Below, piece after piece: positions 24,204 to 32,830 of a DNA stretch of 34,005 bases (positions within the stretch are counted from its first letter, which is position 1; each line of letters starts with the position of its first letter). The notes below the pieces were generated by a model, which did not search any database, had not been told where the DNA came from, and saw only the letters and a program-made list of their open reading frames with translations. The DNA comes from Defluviitaleaceae bacterium (lineage in GTDB: Bacteria > Bacillota > Clostridia > Lachnospirales > WQUN01): assembly GCA_009781765.1 (NCBI GenBank), contig WQVC01000024.1, positions 1 to 34,005 of the forward strand, written 5' to 3'. The position numbers and the translations under genes were made by a program.

Positions 24204-24330
24204 GTGAAACAAGGCAAAACTCCCTTGTTTCACTCCCGAACACTCGCACTTTTGCTTGCGCAAAAGCACTCGTTTCGGGAGTTCGTCAAATCAAAACCGT
24301 TCTTTTCGCGCAAGCGTGAAAGACCGTTTT
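24204..24330. repeat. Three consecutive hairpins between nrdG and glyA
   Basis: GTGAAACAAGG/CCTTGTTTCAC (24204-24233), a hairpin with CCCGAA/TTCGGG ends and a TTTTGC/GCAAAA core (24235-24279), and AAAAC/GTTTT with CTTT/GAAAG (24293-24330) follow one another. The first may end the nrd transcript. No glycine, THF or SAM riboswitch core was recognised ahead of glyA. Confidence 0.55.
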
Positions 24331-24371
24331 CAACTTGACTCACTATAAAAAAATCTCGGAAGGGGTATCAC

Positions 24372-25865
24372 ATGCTCAAAAATTATTTGGCGTCAACAAG
24401 CGCGCCGAGTACGGAAATGGTTGCGTTTACCGCAAATCTTGAAATGGTTTCGAAAAAAAATCCGCAAATTGCCGAACGCATTTTGCAGGAACTCATCGAC
24501 CAACGAAGCTATTTGAAGTTAATCGCAAGCGAAAATTATTCGTCGCTTGCAACTCAAAGCGCGATGGGCAATTTTTTGACCGACAAATACGCCGAAGGAT
24601 TCGTTGAAAACCGTTTTTACGCGGGCTGCGACAACGTTGACGCCATCGAGCGTTTGGCTTGCGACGAAGCGAAAAAATTATTCGGGGCGGAACACGCATA
24701 TGTTCAGCCGCACTCGGGGGCGGACGCGAATCTTGTAGCGTTTCTGGCGGTTTTGCGCAAAAAAATTCAAACGCCCATGATGGAAGCATTGGGCGAAAAA
24801 AATATTCTGGCAATTTCAAAAGAAGAGTGGGATAAAATTCGTGCCGCAATGGGAAATCAGCGGCTTTTGGGCATGGGGCTTTATTCCGGCGGGCATCTCA
24901 CGCACGGGTATCGTCACAATGTTTCGGCGCAACTTTTCGAGGTGTTTAACTACGATGTTGACGAAACTACCGGGCTTCTTGATTATGACGGGCTTCGCAA
25001 GCAGCTTCACGACGTTAAGCCGCTTATTTTTTTGCTCGGATTCAGTGCGTATCCGCGCAACATCGACTACGCGCTTCTGAAAAAATATGCCGATGAAGTC
25101 GGTGCGGTTATGGTCGTGGATATGGCGCACTTTGCCGGACTTGTTGCCGGCGGCGCGATTTCCGGCGATTTCAACCCCGTTCCTCATGCCGACCTTGTTA
25201 CCACCACCACGCACAAAACCCTGCGCGGCCCTCGCGGCGGCATGGTTCTTTGCAAGCAGGAGTACGCCGAATATGTTGACAAAGGCTGCCCCCACGTTTT
25301 GGGCGGGCCGCTTCCGCACATGATTGCCGCGAAAGCCATTGCTTTCGGCGAAGCAAATTCGCCCGAATACAAGGCATACGCGAAAAAAGTCATGGAGAAC
25401 GCAAAAATTTTGGCGGCGGCGTTGGTTGAAAAAGGCGTGCATGTTCAAACCGGCGGCACGGATAATCATATCGTTCTGGTGAACGTTGCAAAACTCGGCC
25501 TGACCGGTCGCCAAGGCGAATCCGCCTTGCGCGAATGCGGCATGACGCTTAATCGCAACACTCTTCCCGGTGACATTTACGGGCCGTGGTATACATCGGG
25601 CTTGCGTTTCGGGACGCCCGCAACAACAACGCTCGGCATGGGCGAGCCGGAAATGCGCGAAATCGCCGACATTATCGCCGCGACATTGCAGGGCATCAAG
25701 CCCGCTCTCGACAAAAAGGGCAACACGTCCAAGGCGAAATTCATCCTTGACGAAGGCATAAAAAATGCCGCGCGGGAGCGCGTTCACGCGCTGTTGAACA
25801 AATTTGTGCTGTATCCCGAAATTGATACGGAGTTTTTAAAGAAGTTTTTAATCGTGCCGAGATAG
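24372..25865 (+). CDS. glyA: Serine hydroxymethyltransferase
   Basis: The 497-residue product interconverts serine and glycine with tetrahydrofolate, using PLP. Seen in sequence: L-I-A-S-E-N-Y-S-S, T-D-K-Y-A-E-G, V-D-M-A-H-F-A-G-L, and T-T-T-T-H-K-T-L-R-G-P-R-G-G with the PLP-binding Lys at residue 282. It is longer than the common 410-420-residue form. An extra segment near residues 130-180 resembles the long SHMT type I know from spirochaetes and chlamydiae. ATG at 24372 is preceded by GGAAGGGG. It stands alone between hairpin clusters. It supplies one-carbon units, but no functional link to its neighbours is evident. Confidence 0.96.
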   Translation: MLKNYLASTSAPSTEMVAFTANLEMVSKKNPQIAERILQELIDQRSYLKLIASENYSSLATQSAMGNFLTDKYAEGFVENRFYAGCDNVDAIERLACDEAKKLFGAEHAYVQPHSGADANLVAFLAVLRKKIQTPMMEALGEKNILAISKEEWDKIRAAMGNQRLLGMGLYSGGHLTHGYRHNVSAQLFEVFNYDVDETTGLLDYDGLRKQLHDVKPLIFLLGFSAYPRNIDYALLKKYADEVGAVMVVDMAHFAGLVAGGAISGDFNPVPHADLVTTTTHKTLRGPRGGMVLCKQEYAEYVDKGCPHVLGGPLPHMIAAKAIAFGEANSPEYKAYAKKVMENAKILAAALVEKGVHVQTGGTDNHIVLVNVAKLGLTGRQGESALRECGMTLNRNTLPGDIYGPWYTSGLRFGTPATTTLGMGEPEMREIADIIAATLQGIKPALDKKGNTSKAKFILDEGIKNAARERVHALLNKFVLYPEIDTEFLKKFLIVPR

Positions 25866-25886
25866 AATTGATTGTTAATAAAATTG

Positions 25887-26146
25887 CGGGGCTTCGCCCC
25901 GCACCCCACCCGCTTTTTGAAAAAAGCGGGGCAAAAACTTTATGAAAAATCGCGCTTCGCGCGATTTTTTTGATATAGTGAATCAATTTGATTTGCGTCC
26001 CGTCGGCGTCAAGTGCATTGCGAGCGTTTCCCGCTGCGCCGCGCGATTGTGAGTCTTTGTCGAGGGGGGGCAGCCCTGTCCGCTTTTTAAGAAAGTTTTT
26101 GTCAACTTTTTTCAAAAAGTTGTGGGGCGTGGGGTGAAACCCCACG
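25887..26146. repeat. Compound palindromic element A3, split by about 130 bp
   Basis: The left half has GCGGGGC-TTC-GCCCCGC (25887-25903), CCCGCTTTTT/AAAAAGCGGG and the central AAAAATCGCGC/GCGCGATTTTT (25946-25970). The right half has CAACTTTTTT/AAAAAGTTG (26103-26122) and CGTGGGGT/ACCCCACG (26128-26146). Between them lies unrelated sequence starting at GATATAGTGAA. It fills most of the glyA to 26282 gap and could end glyA transcripts. Confidence 0.7.
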
Positions 26147-26190
26147 GTTTTAATATTCATACGCTGACGCACTTTTTTTTCACACGCCCC

Positions 26191-26218
26191 TTGCGTACCG
26201 GCACAAATGTGTTAGAAT
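26191..26218 (+). promoter_or_regulatory. Candidate promoter of the 26.3-32.8 kb gene cluster
   Basis: TTGCGT (26191-26196) and TAGAAT (26213-26218) are 16 bases apart, about 63 bases before the first small gene. Confidence 0.5.
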
Positions 26219-26281
26219 ATTTGTAATGCAAATGTAACAGAACGATTTGTGTGGTTCTGTTTGAGCTGGGAGGTATGCGTC

Positions 26282-26446
26282 ATGCTTGATTTTAAAGAGG
26301 AAATTGCTAAATATAAGCCCGTTCGGCTTGTTGATGATGTCGAAACCGCTGTGAAAAAGGACGAACTTCTGGATATTATGGGCTTACTGCAATATCTTAC
26401 GGGCAAAGCAGCATCAGCAGGAGGGGACGACCTTGAATTGTCCTAA
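26282..26446 (+). CDS. Small acidic protein of unknown function
   Basis: The 54-residue product (M-L-D-F-K-E-E-I-A-K-Y-K-P-V onward) is not recognised. It looks soluble and mostly helical, with the segment E-L-L-D-I-M-G-L-L-Q-Y-L-T-G-K near the end. ATG at 26282 has an excellent GGGAGGT site. It overlaps the next gene by 14 bases, which implies coupling, and is the first gene after the promoter at 26191. The ribosome site and tight coupling make it a believable gene despite its size. Confidence 0.6.
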   Translation: MLDFKEEIAKYKPVRLVDDVETAVKKDELLDIMGLLQYLTGKAASAGGDDLELS

Positions 26447-27872
26447 CTGCCACAGACATTTTGAACACGGTATAAAGTGTCCGTCGTGTAAAACGGACGC
26501 GGTTCTTTATTTGGCAACGGCTCGAATTTCAAACAAATTGCACAACAAAGGGCTTGAGCGATTAAAAGCCGGCGATTTTTTTCACGGCATTGAATTTTTG
26601 CAAAAAAGCATCACAATCAACAAAGACAATGTGTCGGCACGAAACATGTTGGGGCTGGCGTTGTTTGAAGTCGGGCATGTGGGCGACGCGCTGAAAAACT
26701 GGATTATCAGCCACAACACGCGCCGCGATAATAATCTTGCCGCAACGTATATCGAAATTGTCAACAAAAATTCGCGCCGCCTTGAAGCCCTGAACGATTC
26801 CATCGACATGTATAACAAAGCCCTCGCGCACATACGCCACAAAAGCGACGATTTGGCGATTATTCAGTTGAAAAAAGCCATAGACCTCAATCCGCGTTTT
26901 GTTGACGCGCTTAATTTATTGACGCTGTGTTATCTCATTCAAAACGACCGGGAACGTGCGGTATCCGTTTCCGAGCGGGCGTTGGCAATTGATGCGCAAA
27001 ATCCTGTTTCGCTGAATTATTTCGCGCTGTTAAACCCCGGAAAACGTCCGCCGCGAATCATTCCGGTGGCGGCGACGCCTGCGGTAAAATCGCAAACCGC
27101 GCCGATTGCTCGCGGGCCGTATAAAAATCTCGAAACCGAGGAAAAAAAGAAAAAAGGCTTCCACATAGCCGAACTTTTCATGTTCATAATCGGCATAGCC
27201 GTTGCGGCGGCGGCGTTATATTTTCTTTTGGTGCCGGCATTAAGGCGGTCGTGGGAGGCGGAAAACATTCGCCTCATTGAGGCGCACGAACAAGCGGGCG
27301 CGGAATATCTTGCGCGGCTTCAGGCGTCGGAAAATGCCTACACCGCCCGCGAACAGGAATTTGCAGAAATGCGGCTTGATGTCGCAAGGGCGCAACTCGA
27401 AACGGACATTTTGCGCCGTTCAAACGAAGTAACTCTGGCGCATTTCGAATTTTTGGCCGGCGACCTTCGCCATGCCGTAGACCGCATCGCACTTGCCGCG
27501 CCTTTGGGCGAATTGCCGTCAGATATTCAAGACCGTGCGCAAAGCATTTTGGCGGAAGCGCACCCTCGGTTGGGCGCGGAATATTATAACGCGGGGCTTG
27601 CCGCGTTTAACGCAACGCCGCGAGATTCGTTTATGGCACTTGCGCAGCTTGAAAATGCGCATCGTTTTCTCAATACGGAATCGGCGTATTGGAATCGACT
27701 GCTTTTCATGCTCGGCGAACTTTATTTCAGCGAGCAACGCTACTTCGAAGCCGAAGTCGCACTGTTCGCGCTTAACGACCGAACCCCGTCGCCGTTACCC
27801 GTGCCGCCGTTTACCGGCGCGGAACGTACGCGATTTAATGAAATGATTTCAGACTTGGAGGCAATGCAATGA
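26433..27872 (+). CDS. Zinc-ribbon and TPR-containing single-span membrane protein
   Basis: The 479-residue product opens with a zinc-ribbon-like pair, C-P-N-C (3-6) and C-P-S-C (16-19). Tetratricopeptide-like helices follow to about residue 200 (L-G-L-A-L-F-E-V-G-H-V-G-D-A-L-K; A-I-D-L-N-P-R-F-V-D-A-L-N-L-L). A membrane span at about 244-266 comes next, then a long acidic, helical, probably extracytoplasmic part with another repeat-like region. The start is TTG with GGAGGGG upstream, inside the end of the small gene. The stop overlaps the Yip1 start by four bases. It may organise a membrane complex; the function is unknown. Confidence 0.75.
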   Translation: MNCPNCHRHFEHGIKCPSCKTDAVLYLATARISNKLHNKGLERLKAGDFFHGIEFLQKSITINKDNVSARNMLGLALFEVGHVGDALKNWIISHNTRRDNNLAATYIEIVNKNSRRLEALNDSIDMYNKALAHIRHKSDDLAIIQLKKAIDLNPRFVDALNLLTLCYLIQNDRERAVSVSERALAIDAQNPVSLNYFALLNPGKRPPRIIPVAATPAVKSQTAPIARGPYKNLETEEKKKKGFHIAELFMFIIGIAVAAAALYFLLVPALRRSWEAENIRLIEAHEQAGAEYLARLQASENAYTAREQEFAEMRLDVARAQLETDILRRSNEVTLAHFEFLAGDLRHAVDRIALAAPLGELPSDIQDRAQSILAEAHPRLGAEYYNAGLAAFNATPRDSFMALAQLENAHRFLNTESAYWNRLLFMLGELYFSEQRYFEAEVALFALNDRTPSPLPVPPFTGAERTRFNEMISDLEAMQ

Positions 27873-28684
27873 CAGACGAAATGCAGACACCGGGGACAGC
27901 CCCGGAATCACCCCCGGAACAGACAGAAACAATAAAAATGTCGTTCGGCACGCGATTTTTAAGTTTAATCATCGCCCCCGGCGAACTTATGCAAAATATA
28001 AAGGCGCATCCGATAGTTCTCGCGCCTTTTATTGTGTCCGCAATATTAGGGCTTTTGCTTGTTTGGCCGGCGGCATGGGTAAATGATGCGTATATGCAGG
28101 AAATGTCCAACATCTCAATAGAACGCTACGGCTTTGACTTTTTCGACATGTCCGCCCTCGCCGACGAATACGGCGACGCACCGATTCAGGACGCACTCAG
28201 CGCGGCTACAATTATTTTGCAAATCACGGGCGCGTTTATCTCGCCGCTTTTTATGAGCTTGGTTTTCGCGGTAGGATTTTTTATTGTTGTAAAAATTATG
28301 CGGAGCAAAGCAACCTTCGGGCAGATGTTTTCTTTCAGTATGCACCTTTACGTGCTTTACGCCCTCGGTGCGCTTGTGATTAACGGGCTGATGATGGCCA
28401 CCGGAAGCCTCTTGGATGTAACGTCGCTCGCGGCGGTTTTCGCCCGCACCGGCACTTACGACCAACTTTCGTTTAACCTGCTTTCCGCAATCGGCATATT
28501 TCCGATTTGGCTCGCCGTGTTGTCGTTTATCGGCATGAAAATCATCAACGACTTCTGCAATGTAAAAGCCGGAATTATCGCGGGCTTGTATTTTCTTATC
28601 GGCGTTGCCGCCCACGTTACAATCTACATGTTTACGTGGTGGATGTACGATATTGCGATTTCGATGGGATTGCTTGAGCTGTGA
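27869..28684 (+). CDS. Yip1-domain membrane protein
   Basis: The 271-residue product has a Pro/Glu-rich N-terminus of about 25 residues. A segment F-L-S-L-I-I-A-P-G-E-L-M-Q-N-I-K-A-H-P follows; it is the typical Yip1 entry (P-x-x-x-F-x-x-I). About five membrane spans come after it. Bacterial Yip1 proteins are of unknown function and often lie near transporters. It is coupled on both sides: its ATG overlaps the TPR gene's stop, and its own stop overlaps the adaptor's GTG start (GTGA). This suggests one functional unit with the exporter that follows. Confidence 0.75.
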   Translation: MTDEMQTPGTAPESPPEQTETIKMSFGTRFLSLIIAPGELMQNIKAHPIVLAPFIVSAILGLLLVWPAAWVNDAYMQEMSNISIERYGFDFFDMSALADEYGDAPIQDALSAATIILQITGAFISPLFMSLVFAVGFFIVVKIMRSKATFGQMFSFSMHLYVLYALGALVINGLMMATGSLLDVTSLAAVFARTGTYDQLSFNLLSAIGIFPIWLAVLSFIGMKIINDFCNVKAGIIAGLYFLIGVAAHVTIYMFTWWMYDIAISMGLLEL

Positions 28685-30123
28685 GCAGGAAAAAAATTGC
28701 GGTCGCAGTTATTATTGCGGTCGCGGTTGTCGGATTCATCGCTTTTAACGTAATTTCCGCAAACCAAACCGAAGATGTAAGCGGCGTTCCTCGCGGCGCG
28801 ACGCCCGTGCATTGGGCATATCCCAACGTGCAAACAATCGTGAGCCGCGTAAGCGCGCGCGGCGCAGTTGAACTTCGCGACCGCACAACGGTTTTTCCGT
28901 CAACGCAAGCGCAGGTTTTAACCGTTCACGTAAGCGTGGGCGATTTTGTTGAAGCCGGCGACCTTCTCATAACATATGATGCCGATATTCTCGACGCCCT
29001 TCGCGACCAACTCGCAGAGGCGCGGCTTGCGTTGCGTTCGGCGCAACTCGGACTTGAAGCGGCAAGAATCGGCCCTGCCGAAGCCGATATTCTGGCGGCG
29101 GAACATCAAATCGAGCAAGCCCGCGCCGGAATAATCAACATCGAATCGCAACTCGAACAAATTGACCTGCAAATCGCGCAAGCGGAAAGCAACGCACAAA
29201 CCGCCCGCGAAAACGCAGAAAATATGCAGTTTTTATACGAAAGCGGAATTATCGCCCGCACCGAACGCGACAGCGCGAACGAAGCTCTTCGCCGCGTCGA
29301 GGACCAACTGGCGATTATAATTTCGCAACGGGATGCGGCGGCACTCGGGTTGCCGATGGCGGCGGAAACGGAAGCTCTTGCTGAGGCGCGGCTCAACGAC
29401 GTTTTAAATCGTAACGCCCGCCCGGAAGCCGTGAATCAGGCGCGCGTTCAGCAAGTTGCAATCGAACGCGCACAACTTACAATCGCCCGCATCGAGCGCG
29501 ACATCGCCGACTTCGAACACGAAGAACACGCCGCAGTTTCCGGCACAATATTAAATGTGTTCGTCGCCCCCGGCGAATTCAGCATGTCGAACCGCCCGTT
29601 AATGGAAATCGCCGACGTTTCAAACGACAACCTGGTAATTATCGTGCATGTTCCCGAAAACGACGCCGGCGACCTTCTCGTCGGGCAAGACGTTGAAATT
29701 TCTGCCGGCGCAATCGGAAATCGCCGCTACGCCGGCTACATCGAGCTGATTCATCCGCTTGCCGCGCCGCGTCAAATGGGAACAACCATCGAAACCGTTG
29801 TCACCGCAGAAATCGCAATGAACCCGGACGCGCGGCTTCGCGCCGGAAACACCGTTGACGCCGACATCGTGACGAATATCAGTGAAAACACCCTCGTTGT
29901 GCCGCTGATGTCAACAATCAGTGCGGGCGCGGGCGAAACTTTCGTTTACGTTGTTACCGACGAATCAACTTTGCGCCGCGTTGACGTCATTTTGGGCGAG
30001 TTCAGCGCGATGTATATCGAAGCCGACGGCATAACCGAAACTTGCCGCGTTGTGCTGAATCCCGCCCACTCCCTCCACGACGGAATGATTGTGCGCCCCG
30101 TTCAGCCTATAAACGTGCCTTAA
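28681..30123 (+). CDS. HlyD/MacA-type periplasmic adaptor (membrane fusion protein)
   Basis: The 480-residue product starts with GTG overlapping the Yip1 stop. A short basic start and one membrane span (about residues 5-25) anchor it. A lipoyl-like half-motif, V-S-V-G-D-F-V-E-A-G-D-L-L, precedes a long coiled coil of about 150 residues rich in Ala, Glu and Gln. The second half-motif and beta-barrel follow (V-F-V-A-P-G-E-F; I-V-H-V-P-E-N-D-A-G-D-L). This is the plan of adaptors that couple MacB-type ABC transporters to export. The ATPase and permease follow downstream. Confidence 0.85.
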   Translation: MSRKKIAVAVIIAVAVVGFIAFNVISANQTEDVSGVPRGATPVHWAYPNVQTIVSRVSARGAVELRDRTTVFPSTQAQVLTVHVSVGDFVEAGDLLITYDADILDALRDQLAEARLALRSAQLGLEAARIGPAEADILAAEHQIEQARAGIINIESQLEQIDLQIAQAESNAQTARENAENMQFLYESGIIARTERDSANEALRRVEDQLAIIISQRDAAALGLPMAAETEALAEARLNDVLNRNARPEAVNQARVQQVAIERAQLTIARIERDIADFEHEEHAAVSGTILNVFVAPGEFSMSNRPLMEIADVSNDNLVIIVHVPENDAGDLLVGQDVEISAGAIGNRRYAGYIELIHPLAAPRQMGTTIETVVTAEIAMNPDARLRAGNTVDADIVTNISENTLVVPLMSTISAGAGETFVYVVTDESTLRRVDVILGEFSAMYIEADGITETCRVVLNPAHSLHDGMIVRPVQPINVP

Positions 30124-30183
30124 CGCCACTCCTTTTTTTATAATTTTGCAGGTTGTCAAAATTCTGAATCGGGGTGTGTTGCC

Positions 30184-30885
30184 ATGATTTTGCGCGTCGA
30201 AAATTTATCAAAAATCTACCGCAACGGTGCAATCGACGTTGCGGCTCTTCGTGATGTTGAATTTTCCGTAAATATCGGCGAATTTGTTTCAATTATGGGG
30301 CAATCCGGCTCGGGAAAATCCACGTTAATGAACATTTTAGGCTGCCTCGACAGCCTTTCCGCCGGAAAATATCTGCTCGACGGCGAGGACGTTTCTCTCA
30401 TCAAAGGAAAAAAACTCGCGCAAATTCGCAATCAAAAAATCGGCTTCGTTTTTCAATCGTACAATTTGCTTCCGCGCCTCAACGCCCTGCAAAACGTAGA
30501 GCTTCCCATGCTTTACGGCGGAGTGCGCCGAAAAAAACGTCGCGCCGCCGCCCTCGAAGCCCTCGAAAGAGTCGGGCTTGCCGGGCGCGTACATCACAAG
30601 CCGTCGGAGCTTTCCGGCGGGCAAAAACAGCGCGTTGCAATTGCGCGGGCGTTAATCAACAGCCCCGCAATTTTGCTTGCCGACGAACCCACCGGCAACT
30701 TAGACAGCCGCTCCGGCGAAGAAATTATGGAAATTTTTCAGCGGCTCAACCGCGAAGGCGTAACAATCGTGATGGTTACACACGAACCCGAAATCGCAAA
30801 CCACACAAATCGCATTGTCGCCTTCAAAGACGGGCGCATTATCTCCGACGAACCCGTCGAAAATCCGATACAGGCAGGGAGTTAG
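30184..30885 (+). CDS. MacB/LolD-type ABC transporter ATP-binding protein
   Basis: The 233-residue product has all ABC ATPase motifs: G-Q-S-G-S-G-K-S-T (Walker A), F-V-F-Q-S-Y-N-L-L (Q-loop), L-S-G-G-Q-K-Q-R (signature), I-L-L-A-D-E-P (Walker B) and the V-T-H-E switch His. The L-L-P-R-L-N-A and E-P-T-G-N-L-D-S forms are typical of the MacB/LolD/FtsE group, which works by mechanotransmission with a four-span permease. It follows the adaptor after 60 bases and is separated from its permease by palindromic element A4. Confidence 0.93.
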   Translation: MILRVENLSKIYRNGAIDVAALRDVEFSVNIGEFVSIMGQSGSGKSTLMNILGCLDSLSAGKYLLDGEDVSLIKGKKLAQIRNQKIGFVFQSYNLLPRLNALQNVELPMLYGGVRRKKRRAAALEALERVGLAGRVHHKPSELSGGQKQRVAIARALINSPAILLADEPTGNLDSRSGEEIMEIFQRLNREGVTIVMVTHEPEIANHTNRIVAFKDGRIISDEPVENPIQAGS

Positions 30886-30889
30886 GCTT

Positions 30890-31034
30890 TCGGGGGCGTT
30901 GCCCCCGAACCCCCACGAACTTTTTAGAAAAAGTTCGACAAAAATTATTAAAAAATCGCGCGAAGCGCGATTTTTATGTCAAAGTTTTGATGAAACTTTT
31001 TCAAAAGTTTCCGGGGTTCGGGGCAGAGCCCCGA
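30890..31034. repeat. Compound palindromic element, copy A4
   Basis: TCGGGGGC (30890-30897) faces GCCCCGA (31028-31034). Inside are CGGGGGC-GTT-GCCCCCG (30891-30907), CGAACTTTTT/AAAAAGTTCG (30916-30937), AAAAATCGCGC/GCGCGATTTTT (30951-30975) and GAAACTTTT/AAAAGTTTC (30992-31011). It lies between the ABC ATPase gene and its permease gene, within a presumed operon. Confidence 0.85.
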
Positions 31035-31055
31035 GAACTCAAGAAAGGAACGTCA

Positions 31056-32264
31056 ATGAACATATTCGAAAGCATAACCTCTGCGGTGTATTCGGTTTTG
31101 GCGAATCGGATGCGCTCGGTTTTAACGATGTTGGGCATAATAATCGGCATTTCCGCAGTAATAATGATAACGTCCGTCGGGCAGGGCTTGCAGACCGGCA
31201 TGAGCGAAATTTTTGCAGACTTCGGCGCAGGCACGATGACCGTTAATATGCGCAATAATCCGGCGAACCCGGCAACCCGCCGCGACAGGCTCACCCTCGA
31301 AAGCGCGGAATTTATCGCCGAACATCCCGATGTGGCCGTTGTGTCGGTGGCGTCCGGGTCAAATGCGCGTGTGCAGCTTCGAAATCCGACGGAAACAACG
31401 TCGCTCACAATTATCGGTGCGGACGAAAATTTCCGGCAGGCTCAAAACGTAGATGTGCGCTTCGGGCGTTTTTTGGCGACCCTCGATGTAGACCGTTCCG
31501 CGCCGGTTGTTGTAATCGACTCGACCCTTGCGCGGGATATTTTCGGGCGCACCGACGTTGTGGGCGAAACGATTCGCGTAACATTTTGGTTCGGCACGGT
31601 TGACCTGACGGTTATCGGAGTTTTTCGCAATAACGACCCGATGGCCGGCATGTTCGGCATGGCAACGACGGCATTTATTCCGATTACGCACTTCCAACGG
31701 CTTTTTAACACTGATAACATGGTTGACCAACTGCTCGTGATTTCCGAAGATTTAGACCGTCTCGATTCAATTGCAACAGAAGTCACGCGGCTTTTATCGT
31801 TGTTTCACGGCAACGAAGACCGCTACCAAGTAACCGTTTTGATGAGCCAAATCGACATGATAAACGACGTTCTCGGCATGATTACGGGCTTTGTCGCGCT
31901 TGTTGCGCTCGTGTCGCTTGCGGTTGGCGGAATCGGCGTAATGAACATCATGCTTGTAACCGTAACCGAACGCACCCGCGAAATAGGCATACGAAAATCC
32001 CTCGGCGCAACCGACGGCAATATTCGTTTTCAATTCCTCGTTGAGGCGATGATTTTGACTCTTTCCGGCGGAATCATCGGCATAATTTTAGGCTATTACG
32101 GCGGCTTTGCGTTGGGCGGACTTTTAGACCTCTCGCCCGCCGTAAGCATTCCCACGGTTATTCTCACCGTTGCCGCATCAAGCCTTGTAGGCATAATCGC
32201 CGGCGTTTATCCCGCGCACAAAGCGGCAAAACTAGACCCCATAGAGGCTTTGCGTTATGAATGA
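31056..32264 (+). CDS. MacB-type ABC transporter permease
   Basis: The 402-residue product has one N-terminal span (M-L-G-I-I-I-G-I-S-A-V-I-M-I), a large extracytoplasmic MacB-type domain of about 220 residues, and three C-terminal spans with the FtsX-type signature G-G-I-G-V-M-N-I-M-L-V-T-V-T-E-R-T-R-E-I-G. It ends Y-P-A-H-K-A-A-K-L-D-P-I-E-A-L-R-Y-E, as usual. The start was set at ATG 31056 because AAAGGAA lies upstream; the open frame further up runs through the palindromic element. With the adaptor and ATPase it should form a MacAB-like exporter. The substrate is unknown. Confidence 0.92.
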   Translation: MNIFESITSAVYSVLANRMRSVLTMLGIIIGISAVIMITSVGQGLQTGMSEIFADFGAGTMTVNMRNNPANPATRRDRLTLESAEFIAEHPDVAVVSVASGSNARVQLRNPTETTSLTIIGADENFRQAQNVDVRFGRFLATLDVDRSAPVVVIDSTLARDIFGRTDVVGETIRVTFWFGTVDLTVIGVFRNNDPMAGMFGMATTAFIPITHFQRLFNTDNMVDQLLVISEDLDRLDSIATEVTRLLSLFHGNEDRYQVTVLMSQIDMINDVLGMITGFVALVALVSLAVGGIGVMNIMLVTVTERTREIGIRKSLGATDGNIRFQFLVEAMILTLSGGIIGIILGYYGGFALGGLLDLSPAVSIPTVILTVAASSLVGIIAGVYPAHKAAKLDPIEALRYE

Positions 32265-32279
32265 TTCGATTAAAAATTC

Positions 32280-32420
32280 GCGGGGCTCTGCCCCGCACCC
32301 CGGAAACTTTTGAAAAAGTTTCATCAAAACTTTAATAAAAATCGCGCGAATGCGCGATTTTATGTGGGTTTTTGTCGAACTTTTTTTCAAAAAGTTCGTG
32401 GGGGTTTGGGGCGAAGCCCC
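32280..32420. repeat. Compound palindromic element, copy A5
   Basis: GCGGGGC-TCT-GCCCCGC (32280-32296), GAAACTTTT/AAAAGTTTC (32303-32322), AAAATCGCGC/GCGCGATTTT (32338-32361), CGAACTTTTT/AAAAAGTTCG (32376-32398) and GGGGC-GAA-GCCCC (32408-32420) follow the same order as in A1, with two arms nearly identical to A1. It separates the permease from the next gene. Confidence 0.85.
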
Positions 32421-32454
32421 AAAATCGCATGTACAAAAAAATGGAGTGTTTAAA

Positions 32455-32829
32455 ATGAAAAATAAATCCGTTTTTAACTTAGATGAAAATATCGCGGCGG
32501 CGTTGAGCTATTTGTTCGGGCCGTTTTCCGGCATATTGGTTCTGATTTTGGAAAAGAGCAATAAATTTGTGCGCTTTCACGCGCTTCAATCGACAATTTG
32601 GTTTCTCGTGCTTTGGTTTGCAATTATGATTACCGACCTTGTTGCCGGGCTTTTCGGGTTTCTGCCGTTTGTGGGCGGGCTTTTGGGCGGATTGGTCGGC
32701 GCGGTTACGGCGGTCGGCGGCTTAATCAGCTTGGTCAGCATGGTTATTTTGATGATTAAAGCGTTCACCGGTGTGCTTTTTAAAATTCCCATGATTGGCG
32801 ACGCCGTTTGGACGCAGGTTTCGAAATAA
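32455..32829 (+). CDS. DUF4870-like small membrane protein
   Basis: The 124-residue product starts at ATG 32455 with GGAGTG upstream. It has the pattern N-I-A-A-A-L-S-Y-L-F-G-P-F-S-G-I-L-V-L-I, then S-N-K-F-V-R-F-H-A-L-Q-S, then two further spans separated by a Gly-rich stretch, ending with P-M-I-G-D-A-V. The A-x-L-x-Y-x-x-x-P and F-V-R-F-H-A-x-Q-S signatures match DUF4870-type proteins. Their function is not established. It lies after the exporter genes, behind element A5. Confidence 0.8.
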   Translation: MKNKSVFNLDENIAAALSYLFGPFSGILVLILEKSNKFVRFHALQSTIWFLVLWFAIMITDLVAGLFGFLPFVGGLLGGLVGAVTAVGGLISLVSMVILMIKAFTGVLFKIPMIGDAVWTQVSK

Positions 32830-32830
32830 T

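Noticed and set aside
24192-24371. Glycine, THF or SAM riboswitch ahead of glyA
   Set aside because: None of the conserved core sequences of these riboswitches could be found; only simple hairpins are seen.
24816-25787. 323-codon minus-strand open frame opposite glyA
   Set aside because: It is a shadow of glyA, whose motifs continue through the whole region in the plus frame.
25741-26172. 143-codon minus-strand frame after glyA
   Set aside because: It runs through the split palindromic element and the glyA end, with no ribosome site or family pattern.
30987-31055. Longer N-terminus for the ABC permease
   Set aside because: The added codons come from palindromic element A4, and a clear AAAGGAA site supports ATG 31056.
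32350-32454. Longer N-terminus for the DUF4870-like protein
   Set aside because: The added codons come from element A5, and ATG 32455 has its own ribosome site and matches the family start.
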